Part shown: piece after piece, positions 44,240 through 53,566 of the stretch | Layout: the number at the start of each line of letters is the position of its first letter | How positions within the stretch are numbered: the stretch's first letter is position 1 | Assembly (NCBI RefSeq): GCF_902499125.1 | Contig: NZ_CABVPX010000004.1 | Coordinates: forward strand, 1 to 64,000 | Direction of reading: 5' to 3' | Length of the DNA: 64,000 nt | Source of the DNA: Burkholderia arboris | Lineage (GTDB): Bacteria > Pseudomonadota > Gammaproteobacteria > Burkholderiales > Burkholderiaceae | The notes under the pieces: generated by a model | The model's input: the letters and a program-made list of their open reading frames with translations, nothing else | Database searches by the model: none | Told to the model about the DNA's origin: nothing | Position numbers and translations under genes: made by a program

Positions 44240-45661
44240 TCAACGCGACGCTTGCGGGAACCGCGCGCCCGGCGGCGGTTCGGGCCGCGTCGACGGCACG
44301 CTCTTGCGCACCTTCGCGACCTGCGCGGCCGTCACCGGCGCGCCGGTATTGCCCCAGCTCGTGCGCACGAAGTTCGACACGTCCGCGACTTCCTGGTCCG
44401 ACAGGCGCCAGCCGAACGGCGGCATCGTGAAGGTCGACGGCGCGGTGCGCGTCCCCTCCAGCGCGCTGCCTTCCAGTACGACGTGGATCAGCGAGGTCGG
44501 ATCGTCGCCCTGCACGACCGGGTTGCCGGCCAGCGCCGGGAACACGCGCGTGTAGCCGTGGCCGTCGCTGCGGTGGCAGGCCATGCAGTTGTCGCGATAG
44601 ACGGCCGCGCCCGGCTTGCTCGCATCGCCGGTCTGCAGCGCCTTCGCGGCGGCCGCATCGTACACGTGCGGCTGCTCGCCCTGCACGCGCGGCGGCAGCG
44701 TCTTCAGGTAGCGCGCGATCGCGTTCAGGTCGCCGTCGGTCATGTGCTGCATGCTGTGGCCGACCACGTCCGTCATCCCGCCGAATGCGGCCGTGCGCAG
44801 CGTGCGGCCCGTCTTCAGGAACTGCACGATCTCCGCTTCGTTCCAGGAGCCGAGGCCCGTGCGCGGCTCGCCGCGCAGGCTCGTCGGCACCCAGCCGTCG
44901 ATCGCCGCGCCGCCAGCCAGGAAGTCCGGGCCGTCCGCGTCGGTCAGCCCGCGCTCCTGCATCGTCGGCGCGCGCGGCGTGTGGCACGCGCCGCAGTGGC
45001 CGAGGCCCTGCACGAGATACGCGCCGCGCGCGACCACCGGATCGGTGTACGGCGCCGCATCGAACGGCTTCGGCGTCGGCGCGAACATCTTGCGCCAGAT
45101 GCCGAGCGGCCAGCGCATCGACAGCGGCCACACGATGTCGACGGCGCGGTTCTCGTGCTCGACGGGCGCGACGCCGTGCATGAAGTACGCGTACAGCGCC
45201 TTCATGTCGTCGTCGGTGACGCGCGCGTACGACGGGAACGGCATCGCCGGATACATCGTGTCGCCGTTCTTGCGCACGCCTTCGCGCACCGCACGCGTGA
45301 AGTCCTCGTAGGTCCAGCCGCCGAGGCCCGTCTTCGGGTCCGGCGTGATGTTCGTCGAGTAAATGCCGCCGATCGGCGTGTCGAACTTCAGCCCGCCCGC
45401 GAACGGCTTGCCGCCGCTCGCGGTGTGGCACGCGATACAGTCGCCGGCGCGCGCGAGGTATTCGCCGCGCTTGATCAGGTTCGCGTCGGCGGACTGGGCC
45501 ACCGGTGCAGCCGCCGGGCCGGAAGCCGCGGCGGGCGCCGCCGGTTGCGCGAAGGCCGTCGTGCCGGCCAGGCCGAACACGGCCCAGCTCGCACCGGCCG
45601 CCAGTGCGCGCCACAACGGGGACATACGGCGCGTGGCGAGGGAGTTCATCGTCCTCTTCAT
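44240..45661 (-). CDS. Triheme cytochrome c subunit of a membrane gluconate-type dehydrogenase
   Basis: 473 aa periplasmic, signal peptide around residues 12-38 (WRALAAGASWAVFGLAGTTAFA). Three heme sites: CIACH at 75-79, CGACH at 223-227 and CMACH at 359-363, the arrangement of the gluconate/2-ketogluconate/sorbitol dehydrogenase cytochrome subunits that pass electrons to ubiquinone. Start MKRTMNSLATRR overlaps the flavoprotein stop as ATGA; an internal ATG is 12 bases on. It is third of the three-gene operon. Confidence 0.92.
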   Translation of the reverse strand: MKRTMNSLATRRMSPLWRALAAGASWAVFGLAGTTAFAQPAAPAAASGPAAAPVAQSADANLIKRGEYLARAGDCIACHTASGGKPFAGGLKFDTPIGGIYSTNITPDPKTGLGGWTYEDFTRAVREGVRKNGDTMYPAMPFPSYARVTDDDMKALYAYFMHGVAPVEHENRAVDIVWPLSMRWPLGIWRKMFAPTPKPFDAAPYTDPVVARGAYLVQGLGHCGACHTPRAPTMQERGLTDADGPDFLAGGAAIDGWVPTSLRGEPRTGLGSWNEAEIVQFLKTGRTLRTAAFGGMTDVVGHSMQHMTDGDLNAIARYLKTLPPRVQGEQPHVYDAAAAKALQTGDASKPGAAVYRDNCMACHRSDGHGYTRVFPALAGNPVVQGDDPTSLIHVVLEGSALEGTRTAPSTFTMPPFGWRLSDQEVADVSNFVRTSWGNTGAPVTAAQVAKVRKSVPSTRPEPPPGARFPQASR

Positions 45662-47436
45662 ACGGTCACCAGCGGGGCAGGATTCTTCAGGTATTGCTCG
45701 CGGATCGCACGTGCCGACCAGTAGGCCAGCGCCGCGATGATCCCGGTCGGGTTGTAGCCGATGCCCTGCGGCAGCGCGGACGCGCCCATCACGAACACGT
45801 TGTGCACGTCCCAGCACTGCAGGTAGCGGTTCAGCACGCTCGTCTTCGGGTCGGTGCCCATGATCGCGCCGCCGACGAGGTGAGTCGTCTGGTACGCACG
45901 CGAATCGAAGTGCTTGCCGAACTCGCGCGTCGACACGCCGATTGCCTTCGGCCCCATCGCTTCCGCGATCTTCTTCATCTGCCCGGTCACGTACTGCGCC
46001 ATCTTGATGTCGTTGTCCTTCCAGTCGAACGTCATCCGCAACAGCGGCTGGCCGTACGAATCGCGATAGGTCGGATCGAGGTCGAGATAGACGTCGCGAT
46101 ACGACATGTTGGTGCCGTGCGCGTCCATCGAAATCGTGTGCGCGTAGTTGTCCTTGACGGCCTTCTTCCACGCCGAGCCCCACTGCGGCGTACCGGGCGG
46201 CGTGGCGATGCCGCTGATCGGCTTCACGCCGGCCTGGTTCACCCACAGCGGCGAGCCGCCGACGAAGCCGAGCGGGCCGTGGTCGAAGTTGTCCGCGTTG
46301 AAATCGTCCACCGCGACGCCGTTTCCGCCCGCGCCGATGAACGGGTTCGTGTAGGTGTCCTTGTCGAAGAATGCCTTGATCGTCGACAGGTTCTGGTACG
46401 CGAAATTGCGGCCGACGACGCCCTCGCCCGAGACCGGATCGTACGGCTTGCCGATGCCCGACAGCAGCAGCAGGTGCACGTTGTGGTACTGGAACGCGGC
46501 CACGATCACGAGATCGGCCGGCTGGTGCACTTCGCGCCCGGCCGGATCGACGTAGGTCACGCCCGTTGCGCGCTTCTTCGTGTCGTCGAGATCGACGCGC
46601 AGCACGTGGCACTTCGAGCGCAGCTCGAAGTTCGGCGCCTGCTTCAGCGCGGGCAGGATGTTCAGGTTCGGCGACGCCTTCGAGTACATGTAGCACGCGT
46701 AGCCGCTGCAATAGCCGCAGAAGTTGCACGGGCCCATCTGCACGCCGTACGGGTTCGTGTACGGGCCCGACGTATTCGCCGACGGCAGCCGGTACGGATG
46801 CAGGCCGAGCGACTTGGCGGCATCGGAGAAGCGCTGCGCCGAATACGTATTGAGCTGTGCGGGCAGCGGGAAGTTGTCGCTGCGGTTCGCTTCGAACACG
46901 TTGCCGTCGCCGACCACCTTGCCGCCGACCTTGTACGCCTGACCCGACGTGCCGAACACCTTCTCGGCGAAGTCGAAATACGGCTCGAGCTCGTCGTAGG
47001 TCACGCCGGTATCCTGGATCGTCATCCCTTCGGGGATGAACTTCTTGCCGTAGCGCTCTTCATAGTGGCTGCGCAGGCGCAGCTCTTCCGGCGTGATCCG
47101 GAAATGCACGCCCGACCAGTGCAACCCCGCGCCGCCGACGCCTTCGCCCGGCAGGAACGCGGCGAGCTGCCGGTACGGCAGCGCGGTGTCCTGCAGGCCG
47201 TGGCGGATCGACACGGTCGTCTTCGACAGGTCGAGGAACAGCTTCTTGCGGATGTTGTAGGTCAGCTCGTCGATCGTGTTCGGATACGCGCCGTCCGGAT
47301 AGGTGTCGCGATATTCGCCGCGCTCGAGCGCGACGACCTTCAGGCCCGCTTCGGTCAGTTCCTTCGCGAGAATCGCGCCGGTCCAGCCGAAGCCGACGAT
47401 CACCGCATCGACATGCGGTTTTTTCTCTGCGGCCAT
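45658..47436 (-). CDS. GMC-family FAD subunit of a membrane gluconate-type dehydrogenase
   Basis: 592 aa. FAD-binding GFGWTG is at residues 15-20, and a GMC C-terminal domain carries the catalytic His in HLVGGAIMGTDPKTSVLNR. It has the long insert and cysteine cluster MGPCNFCGYCSGYACYMYS typical of gluconate 2-dehydrogenase flavoproteins, which hold a [3Fe-4S] cluster by family precedent. It lacks its own signal peptide and is exported with the Tat-bearing small subunit. It overlaps both neighbours. Confidence 0.93.
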   Translation of the reverse strand: MAAEKKPHVDAVIVGFGWTGAILAKELTEAGLKVVALERGEYRDTYPDGAYPNTIDELTYNIRKKLFLDLSKTTVSIRHGLQDTALPYRQLAAFLPGEGVGGAGLHWSGVHFRITPEELRLRSHYEERYGKKFIPEGMTIQDTGVTYDELEPYFDFAEKVFGTSGQAYKVGGKVVGDGNVFEANRSDNFPLPAQLNTYSAQRFSDAAKSLGLHPYRLPSANTSGPYTNPYGVQMGPCNFCGYCSGYACYMYSKASPNLNILPALKQAPNFELRSKCHVLRVDLDDTKKRATGVTYVDPAGREVHQPADLVIVAAFQYHNVHLLLLSGIGKPYDPVSGEGVVGRNFAYQNLSTIKAFFDKDTYTNPFIGAGGNGVAVDDFNADNFDHGPLGFVGGSPLWVNQAGVKPISGIATPPGTPQWGSAWKKAVKDNYAHTISMDAHGTNMSYRDVYLDLDPTYRDSYGQPLLRMTFDWKDNDIKMAQYVTGQMKKIAEAMGPKAIGVSTREFGKHFDSRAYQTTHLVGGAIMGTDPKTSVLNRYLQCWDVHNVFVMGASALPQGIGYNPTGIIAALAYWSARAIREQYLKNPAPLVTV

Positions 47437-48176
47437 CAGCTGCGCTCCCCGTTGATCGAGACGGGGCCGTACGGATAGGCCTTGCCGCTCTGGTTGACGA
47501 AATCCATGAAGTCGGCGCGCGCGCCCGGAAAGCCGATCATCTTCCACGCGGCCATGTCGCGATTGCCGCCATGCACCGGGTCGCAGAAATAGCCTTCCCG
47601 CGTGTTCTGCAGCAACTGGCCGAAGAACACGCCGGGCGGCACGTCGTCGATCTGCGCGCCGCCCTTCTCCAGCGCGCCGAGCACCGCGTCGCGCGCCGGT
47701 GCGTCGAGATCCGCGAACGCCTTGCCGTGCGCCTTCTCGCAATAGCGGTTGACCGCCGCGATGCCGAGCCGGTAAATGTCGCGCGGCACCAGCTTCATCT
47801 GGTAGCCGAGTTCGGGTACGCCCTGCTGGAACGGCCCCTGCATGTACCACGTCGCGCCGTGCGCATACGGCGTCTCCATCTGGCGGTCGATGAATTCGGG
47901 CACGCCCGATTCGAGCGCGCCGGGGCCTTCGGCGTCGGCCGGGATCAGCCGGTCGACGGCGGCCTGGACGAACGCCCACTCCTTCGCATCGAAGAAGGTC
48001 GGCTTGTACGGGGCGCGTTCGGCGTTGGCCGATGCGGCGGGCGCGTTGCCGGCCGTCGTCGCGGATTGCGACGACGAGCGCAGGTCGCAACCCGCGACCG
48101 ACGCGATCGGCACGAGCGCGACCGACGTGCGCAGGAAACGGCGGCGCGAGTTGGGTTTGTCAGGTGGCGTGGACAT
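47436..48176 (-). CDS. Small (subunit 3, Tat-signal) subunit of a gluconate-type dehydrogenase
   Basis: 246 aa. The twin-arginine signal NSRRRFLRTSVALVPIASVAG is at residues about 8-30 and ends in a Cys (AGC), hinting at lipid modification. The mature part matches gluconate 2-dehydrogenase subunit 3: FFDAKEWAFVQAAVDRLIPAD, then EFIDRQMETPYAHGATWYM. It provides export and maturation for the FAD subunit. First gene of the operon; the last base of its stop is the first base of the flavoprotein ATG. Start chosen at MSTPPDKPNS. Confidence 0.9.
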   Translation of the reverse strand: MSTPPDKPNSRRRFLRTSVALVPIASVAGCDLRSSSQSATTAGNAPAASANAERAPYKPTFFDAKEWAFVQAAVDRLIPADAEGPGALESGVPEFIDRQMETPYAHGATWYMQGPFQQGVPELGYQMKLVPRDIYRLGIAAVNRYCEKAHGKAFADLDAPARDAVLGALEKGGAQIDDVPPGVFFGQLLQNTREGYFCDPVHGGNRDMAAWKMIGFPGARADFMDFVNQSGKAYPYGPVSINGERS

Positions 48177-48576
48177 GGTCGGATGTTGATCGTTGGGGAT
48201 CGGGGTCCGGACGCGCGCACTCCGCATGCGGCATGTCCGGCATGGCAGCCATGCCGCGCGCGGCCGGCCGTCCTGTTCTTTCGTGTGTTGCGAACAACCT
48301 CGATGCGGGCGCCCGCCGCGCTATCTGCAACGGCGCCTTCATGCAGCCGCACATCGCGCCGGTTCCGGCGGCGCTGCGCGGATCGGCCTCTTCGCGAGCC
48401 TTATCGTCTGACAAATGCCGGCATCGGCCTGCATCTGCCCCTCATCGCCCATGACCCTCATTCAACTTAGACGTCGCGTTTGCCGACAGCAAGCGCAACG
48501 TGCACGACCCTCTTTCGGGTCCGGCGACGAGTGCCGCGAATTATATATGGAACCGGTTCCATTACGAGGGGGATCA
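48177..48576. other. Intergenic region upstream of the dehydrogenase operon
   Basis: No intact gene across 400 bp. It must contain the leftward promoter of the dehydrogenase operon; a LacI-type palindrome is at its right end (separate entry). Confidence 0.55.
48547..48562. promoter_or_regulatory. LacI-type operator palindrome
   Basis: ATGGAACCGGTTCCAT is a perfect 16-bp palindrome with the central CCGG of LacI/GntR-type operators. It follows TTATATAT and precedes the decayed phosphotransferase by 15 bases; the dehydrogenase operon starts 371 bp to the left. Confidence 0.55.
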
Positions 48577-48985
48577 ATGCAATTCAATGCATCGAAATTC
48601 GCAACAATTGAAAAATCCGGAAGCCGGAATGGGCAAGGATGGCGGGATCACAAGCGGATGAAGGTCGCGGGCGCGTTTGTTCCGCGCCGGTATCCGGCCG
48701 TGCAACCGCCCGAGCGCCTCTATCACGGCACGGCGACACGCTTCCTGGATTCGATTCGTGCACAAGGACTGAAACCCGGCACCCGGCATCACGTGCACCT
48801 GTCGTGCCGACATCCGGACTGCGCTGGCTGTCGGCGCGCGCTACGGCGTGCCGGTGATTCTCGAAGTCGCTGCGCAACGCATGCACCGGCAGGGCCACGC
48901 GTTCTTCGTCGCCGAAAACGGCGTCTGGCTAACCGATGCCGTGCCGGCCGATTGCCTTACGGCGATCGGTACGCAGGCGGGCTGA
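48577..48985 (+). pseudogene. RNA 2'-phosphotransferase (KptA/Tpt1) remnant, truncated and frameshifted
   Basis: The last ~110 residues of KptA are recognisable. The first frame reads [17 protein letters not shown] and GTRHHVHLS; then the frame breaks at about 48805, where an extra T occurs in TCG-T-GCC. Skipping that base gives [20 protein letters not shown] and then [15 protein letters not shown] to the TGA at 48985. The N-terminal domain with the catalytic Arg-His (LRH) is missing and replaced by an unrelated, less GC-rich stretch beginning [15 protein letters not shown]. The enzyme removes splice-junction 2'-phosphates, transferring them to NAD. Either a sequencing error plus truncation, or a true pseudogene; the missing N-terminus favours decay. 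Confidence 0.8.
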
Positions 48986-48997
48986 ACCGTCCGCCCC

Positions 48998-49414
48998 TCA
49001 CCACGGCCAGAACATCGACGCGATCGACAGCGACAGCGCCGCGCAAAGCGGCGAGTAATACAGCGTGTCCATCCGCGCGAAACGCGACCCGCGAATCCGC
49101 TTGAAGAAGCCGACGTAGCGAAAATCGCCGACGGCACGCACCGCGAAAATCAGTGCGAACGCAACGACTGCGAATGCGATCGTGCCGGGATACGCGTTGC
49201 GCCCCAGCCAGCCCGCCCGCGCGGCAACCACGCACGCACCGCCCAGCAGTGCCACCGCGACGGCAAGCGTGCCAATGGCGGTCGGCCGCAGCAGCGGCAC
49301 GCCATCCTGTTCCGGAATCGCCGCACGCTTGCCGCGCCGCCCGCCCAACGCCCAGTAGACGTGCACGAGCGCGATCGCGCAAAGCGTCGGCACGCTGAAA
49401 TACGCACCGGTCAT
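48998..49414 (-). CDS. DUF3995-like small membrane protein
   Basis: 138 aa with four hydrophobic segments (about residues 5-22, 45-65, 75-98, 118-136). The YWALGG motif in [17 protein letters not shown] and the [21 protein letters not shown] stretch are typical of DUF3995 membrane proteins of unknown function. Start at [11 protein letters not shown]. It ends 12 bases from the kptA remnant, convergent with it. Confidence 0.78.
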   Translation of the reverse strand: MTGAYFSVPTLCAIALVHVYWALGGRRGKRAAIPEQDGVPLLRPTAIGTLAVAVALLGGACVVAARAGWLGRNAYPGTIAFAVVAFALIFAVRAVGDFRYVGFFKRIRGSRFARMDTLYYSPLCAALSLSIASMFWPW

Positions 49415-49701
49415 GTCGGTAAATGTCCTCGTCTCGTTGTTCTGCCGGAACGGTTCCGGCACGCGGCCCCGGCCCGCGCCACGCATGACGATACCGAAAC
49501 CCGGCATGGCGTGCATTGCGACGTCCGGTCGCAACCCGCGGCAGCGCATGGTGCGATGCAGTGCGCACGCATCGCCGCGGAGGCCGGCCGCTTGACTTCC
49601 CTCCGCGCACTACTACCCTGTTATTCCAGTGCTGCGCCGGCACGCCGCTGCGCAACCGGCTGCCCGCACGACAACGATAACGAAGGCCAAGGAGGCGACT
49701 C

Positions 49702-50817
49702 ATGCTGATCGGTGTGCCGAAAGAGATCAAGAACCACGAATACCGCGTCGGCCTCACGCCGGCCGGCGCGCGTGAACTCACGCGGCACGGCCATCGCGTA
49801 CTCGTGCAGCGCGGTGCGGGCACGGCGATCGGCCTGCTCGACGACGACTACACGGCCGCGGGCGCGACGCTCGGCGACGGCGCCGACGAAATCTTCGCGC
49901 GGGCCGACATGATCATCAAGGTCAAGGAGCCGCAGCCGGCCGAATGCGCGATGCTGCGGCGCGGCCAGATCCTCTATACGTACCTGCATCTCGCGCCCGA
50001 TCCCGACCAGGCGGCTGCGCTGGTGAAATCCGGCGCGGTCTGCATCGCGTACGAAACCGTGACGGGCCCCGGCGGCGGCCTGCCGCTGCTCGCGCCGATG
50101 AGCGAAGTGGCCGGACGCATGTCGATCCAGGTTGCGGCGACCCACCTCGAAAGCCCGCGCGGCGGCCGCGGCCTGTTGATGGCCGGCGTGCCCGGCGTAC
50201 CGGCCGCGCATGTCGTCGTGCTCGGCGCGGGCGTCGTGGGCACCGGCGCGCTGCAGATGGCGGTGGGCCTCGGCGCGCGCGTCACCGTGCTCGACAACAA
50301 CGTGAACCGGTTGCGCCAGCTCGACCTCGTGTTCGCCAACCGGATCGCGACGGTCTGTTCGAATGCGCATACGGTCGACGAAGCCGTACGCGATGCCGAC
50401 GTCGTGATCGGCGCGGTGCTCGTGCCGGGCGCATCGGCGCCGCGGCTCGTCACGCGCGACATGATCGCGACGATGCGTACCGGCGCGGTCGTCGTCGACG
50501 TCGCGATCGACCAGGGCGGATGCTTCGAGACATCGCACGCGACGACGCACGCGGATCCGACCTTCGTCGTCGACGGCGTCGTGCACTACTGCGTCGCGAA
50601 CATGCCCGGTGCCGTCGCGCGCACGTCGACCTTCGCGCTGAACAACGCGACGCTCGGGCACGCGCTCGCGCTCGCCGACAAGGGCTGGAAACAGGCGATG
50701 ACCGACGATCCGCATCTGCGCGCGGGGCTGAACGTCTGCGACGGGCACATCACGTACGAAGCGGTCGCGCAGGCGCTCGGCCTGCCCTACGTACCGGCGG
50801 CCGGCGTGCTGGCATGA
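49702..50817 (+). CDS. ald: Alanine dehydrogenase
   Basis: 371 aa. It interconverts L-alanine and pyruvate + NH3 with NAD(H). Substrate-binding KEIKNHEYRVGLTP with the conserved Arg15 is near the N-terminus, Lys74 is in IIKVKEPQP, and His95 in TYLHLAPD. The Rossmann motif is VVLGAGVVGTGAL, and the late DGVVHYCVANMPGAVARTS is family-specific. AAGGAGGCGACTC precedes the ATG. It is monocistronic, convergent with polX. Confidence 0.95.
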   Translation: MLIGVPKEIKNHEYRVGLTPAGARELTRHGHRVLVQRGAGTAIGLLDDDYTAAGATLGDGADEIFARADMIIKVKEPQPAECAMLRRGQILYTYLHLAPDPDQAAALVKSGAVCIAYETVTGPGGGLPLLAPMSEVAGRMSIQVAATHLESPRGGRGLLMAGVPGVPAAHVVVLGAGVVGTGALQMAVGLGARVTVLDNNVNRLRQLDLVFANRIATVCSNAHTVDEAVRDADVVIGAVLVPGASAPRLVTRDMIATMRTGAVVVDVAIDQGGCFETSHATTHADPTFVVDGVVHYCVANMPGAVARTSTFALNNATLGHALALADKGWKQAMTDDPHLRAGLNVCDGHITYEAVAQALGLPYVPAAGVLA

Positions 50818-50843
50818 CCGTGCCGGCCTGACCTGGATGCACG

Positions 50844-50865
50844 GCTGGCGGCACGCGCCGCCGGC
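50844..50865. terminator. Hairpin between convergent ald and polX genes
   Basis: GCTGGCGGC (50843-50851 region) pairs with GCCGCCGGC around ACGC: a 6-bp perfect core (50847-50852/50857-50862) extended by a wobble pair. Located between two converging genes; no T-run. Confidence 0.4.
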
Positions 50866-50870
50866 CGCGT

Positions 50871-52637
50871 TCACGCGCCCTTCGACCGGCTCCGCTTCGC
50901 CCCGCCGCCCGCGCCCATCGTGCGGGCCAGCAACGGCCGCAGTTGCGCGAGCGTGCGCGTGTTCAGCACATCCTGCCGCGTGAGCCAGCCGCGTCGCGCC
51001 TGATCGACCCCATACGCGAGATTGTCGAGTTCGTCGCCACTGCACGCATCCGAACCGATCGCGACCGCCACGCCGGCCTGCGCAGCCTCGCGGCACCAGA
51101 TGTCCGGCAGATCGAGCCGCCGCGGCTGTGCATCGAGCTCGACGAAGCAGCCGCGCGCCGCGGCCTGCGCGATCACGCGCGGCACGTCGAGTTCGCATGC
51201 GTCGCGCTCGCCGAGCACGCGGCCGGTCGGGTGCGCGAGAATCGTGAAATGCGGATGGTCCATCGCGCGCAGCATCCGCCCGGTCTGCGCGTCGCGCGGC
51301 AGGTCGAAGCCGTCGCGCACCGCACCGACCACGAGATCGAGCCGGCCGAGCATCGCATCGGGCACGTCGAGACTGCCGTCCTCGCGAATGCCGGCTTCCA
51401 CGCCCTTGAGCAGCACGAAATCGTCGAACGACGCGTTGACGCGATCGATCTCGTCGAGCTGCCGCGCGAGCCAGTCGAAGTCGTTGCGGCCGCCGCCGGC
51501 AGGCGGTGCGCGGTCGGTGACGGCCAGGTACGCAAGCCCGCGCGCACGGGCCGCATCGGCCATCGCGCGCAGGCTGTCGCGACCGGCCGACACGTCGGTA
51601 TGCGCATGCAGGTCGCCACGGACGTGCTTGCGCTCGACCAGCGCCGGCAGCGTGCCGGCACGCGACGCGTCGATCTCGCCGCGATCCTCGCGCAGTTCGG
51701 GCGGCACGTCGTGCAGCCCGATGGCGGCGTACACCGATGCCTCCGTGTCGCCGGCAATCCGCTCGTCGCCGCGAAACACGCCGTATTCGTTGATCTTCAG
51801 GCCGCCGGCCTGCGCGATCCTGCGCAGCGCGATGTTGTGCGCCTTCGATCCCGTGAAGTAGACGAGCGTCGCACCGAACGCATCGGCATCGACCACCCGC
51901 AGGTCGACCTGCAACCCGCTGGCGAGCACGACGCTCGATTTCGTCTTGCCGTGCGCGAGCACGCGCGCCACGTCGCCGTAGCCGACGAACGCTTCGGCAA
52001 CCGCCACCGGGTCGCTCGCGGTAACGAGGATGTCGAGATCGCCGACCGTCTCGCGGCGGCGGCGGAAACTGCCGGCCGGTATGACCTTGGCGACGCCGGC
52101 GACCGCACGCAGGCGTTCGAGCAACGGCATCAGCGCATGCGCGGCGTCGGGCAGCAGGAAGCGCTGCGGTCCGCGCTGCAGGCGGTCGTCGATCGCTTCG
52201 AGCAGATGGGCCTCGGTCTTTGCGCCGAAGCCCGGCAGTTCGCGCACATGCCCGCTCTTCGCTTCGGCGCGCAGCTGTTCGAGCGAATCGACGTGCAGCG
52301 CGTCATGCAGCGCCTTCACGCGCTTGGCACCGAGCCCCGGCACATCGAGCAGCTCGACGATCGCGCCCGGCAGCGCCTGGCGCAGCGTCTGCTGCAGTTC
52401 GCAGGTACCGGTCGCGGCGATCTCGCGCAGCTTCGATGCGAGATCAGGCCCGATCGACGGAATCTTCCCGAGATCGTCGCCGTTCGCGATCATCGCCGGG
52501 ATATCGCGACCGTAGTCGGCAATCGTCCGCGCGGCATTGCGGTACGCCCGCACGCGAAACGGATTGGCGCCCTGGATCTCGAGCATGTCGGCGATCTCGG
52601 CGAACACGGCCGCGCACTCGGCATTGTGGATCGGCAT
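50871..52637 (-). CDS. polX: DNA polymerase X family, polymerase/3'-5' exonuclease with PHP domain
   Basis: 588 aa, normal length. Order: helix-hairpin-helix region (ADMLEIQGANPFRVRAYRNA, then DVPGLGAKRVKALHDAL), polymerase beta-like palm with metal-binding DLDILVTA (GSFRRRRETVGDLDILV) and the third Asp in VDLRVVDADA, and C-terminal PHP domain with RGDLHAHTDVSAG, ILAHPTGR and AIGSDACSG for metal binding. It fills short gaps in base-excision repair and trims 3' ends. It is in the cytoplasm; the DksA-like gene is 149 bp upstream on the same strand. Confidence 0.95.
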   Translation of the reverse strand: MPIHNAECAAVFAEIADMLEIQGANPFRVRAYRNAARTIADYGRDIPAMIANGDDLGKIPSIGPDLASKLREIAATGTCELQQTLRQALPGAIVELLDVPGLGAKRVKALHDALHVDSLEQLRAEAKSGHVRELPGFGAKTEAHLLEAIDDRLQRGPQRFLLPDAAHALMPLLERLRAVAGVAKVIPAGSFRRRRETVGDLDILVTASDPVAVAEAFVGYGDVARVLAHGKTKSSVVLASGLQVDLRVVDADAFGATLVYFTGSKAHNIALRRIAQAGGLKINEYGVFRGDERIAGDTEASVYAAIGLHDVPPELREDRGEIDASRAGTLPALVERKHVRGDLHAHTDVSAGRDSLRAMADAARARGLAYLAVTDRAPPAGGGRNDFDWLARQLDEIDRVNASFDDFVLLKGVEAGIREDGSLDVPDAMLGRLDLVVGAVRDGFDLPRDAQTGRMLRAMDHPHFTILAHPTGRVLGERDACELDVPRVIAQAAARGCFVELDAQPRRLDLPDIWCREAAQAGVAVAIGSDACSGDELDNLAYGVDQARRGWLTRQDVLNTRTLAQLRPLLARTMGAGGGAKRSRSKGA

Positions 52638-52786
52638 GATCGGCGTGGCTCCCTTCCACGTGGATGGCGCCGCACGCGTGCGCGACGGCGTCTGCCCGCC
52701 CGGCGCCGCATGTCGACGCCGCCGGGCGCCCGTTCGTCATCGTACGCCGCCGGCGCGCCGCGTGCAGCGCCGTTGCGGCCGCGACG

Positions 52787-53179
52787 TCAGAGCGACGCGC
52801 GCGGTGTCGTCGCGTAGTGCCGCTCGTAGATCGACTGGCAATGCGTGCAGCGTTCGGCGGTCGGGCGCGCCAGCAGGCGCTCGTAGCCGACCGAGCTGTC
52901 GCAGTCGATGCATTCGCCGTAACTGCCGTCGCGCATCCGCTGCTGCGCACGGCCGATCGCGCGCAGTTCGGTCAGCTTCATGCCGATCAATGCATGATCG
53001 ACGTCGACGAACAGATCCGCGTTCGCCTCGTCGCCTTCGTCCGGCGCCGCGCCGGCAAGGTCCGCATAGGATTCCGACGCACGATGGTCTTCGCTCGTGC
53101 GGATCTCCGCACGCAGCGCCTGCTCGCTCTCGTTCAGCCGCTGTTTGAGCGTCTGCCGTTGTTGTTGGTCGAGCGACAT
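52787..53179 (-). CDS. DksA/TraR-family zinc-finger protein
   Basis: 130 aa. An N-terminal coiled-coil (QQQRQTLKQRLNESEQALRA) is followed by an acidic tip and a C4 zinc finger formed by CIDC and CTHC with about 17 residues between (GECIDCDSSVGYERL, AERCTHCQSIYERHY). These proteins bind the RNA polymerase secondary channel. It is shorter than true DksA and lacks the DxxDxA tip in usual form, so it is a DksA-like paralogue. GGAGAGACGGCC precedes the ATG. Confidence 0.88.
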   Translation of the reverse strand: MSLDQQQRQTLKQRLNESEQALRAEIRTSEDHRASESYADLAGAAPDEGDEANADLFVDVDHALIGMKLTELRAIGRAQQRMRDGSYGECIDCDSSVGYERLLARPTAERCTHCQSIYERHYATTPRASL

Positions 53180-53566
53180 GGCCGTCTCTCCTGTTCCGGG
53201 TTCCGCGCGGAAAAATGCGGCGCGCGGTATCGCGCCGGTGCGCGGCAGGCAGGCGCCACCGCCGCTGCCGCGTCCGGATGTGCGCCCGGCAGCACGAAGC
53301 ACCGGACGCCTTCGACGCAGGATAAACCCATTGAACACGCGTGTGTTGACCGGAATCAGCCCGCCGGTCGCGCGCGCGGCCGGCGCGCGAAAACTGGGGA
53401 CGGACGCGAAATCGCGGCCGGCCACGCTCGCCGCGCAGCCCGTCGGCGCAACCGCAGCGCAGCAATTTTCCGTACGGCCCCATTGCTTCTTCGACGCGCG
53501 GCCCGGCATCCATCCGTCGACCGGATCGCTCGCGCAGCGCGCCGCCTCCTCAATGATTCGTCATCC
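53180..53566. other. Intergenic region, no recognised feature
   Basis: 387 bp, GC-rich throughout. It must hold the DksA-like promoter (leftward) and the end of the glycosyl-transferase gene. The only symmetric element is ACACGCGTGT around 53337-53346. No gene has codon bias or a ribosome site. Confidence 0.5.

Noticed and set aside
48415-49104. Treating the open frame at 48415-49104 as an intact gene
   Set aside because: KptA similarity switches frame at about 48805; the continuing frame after that point is Arg-rich noise.
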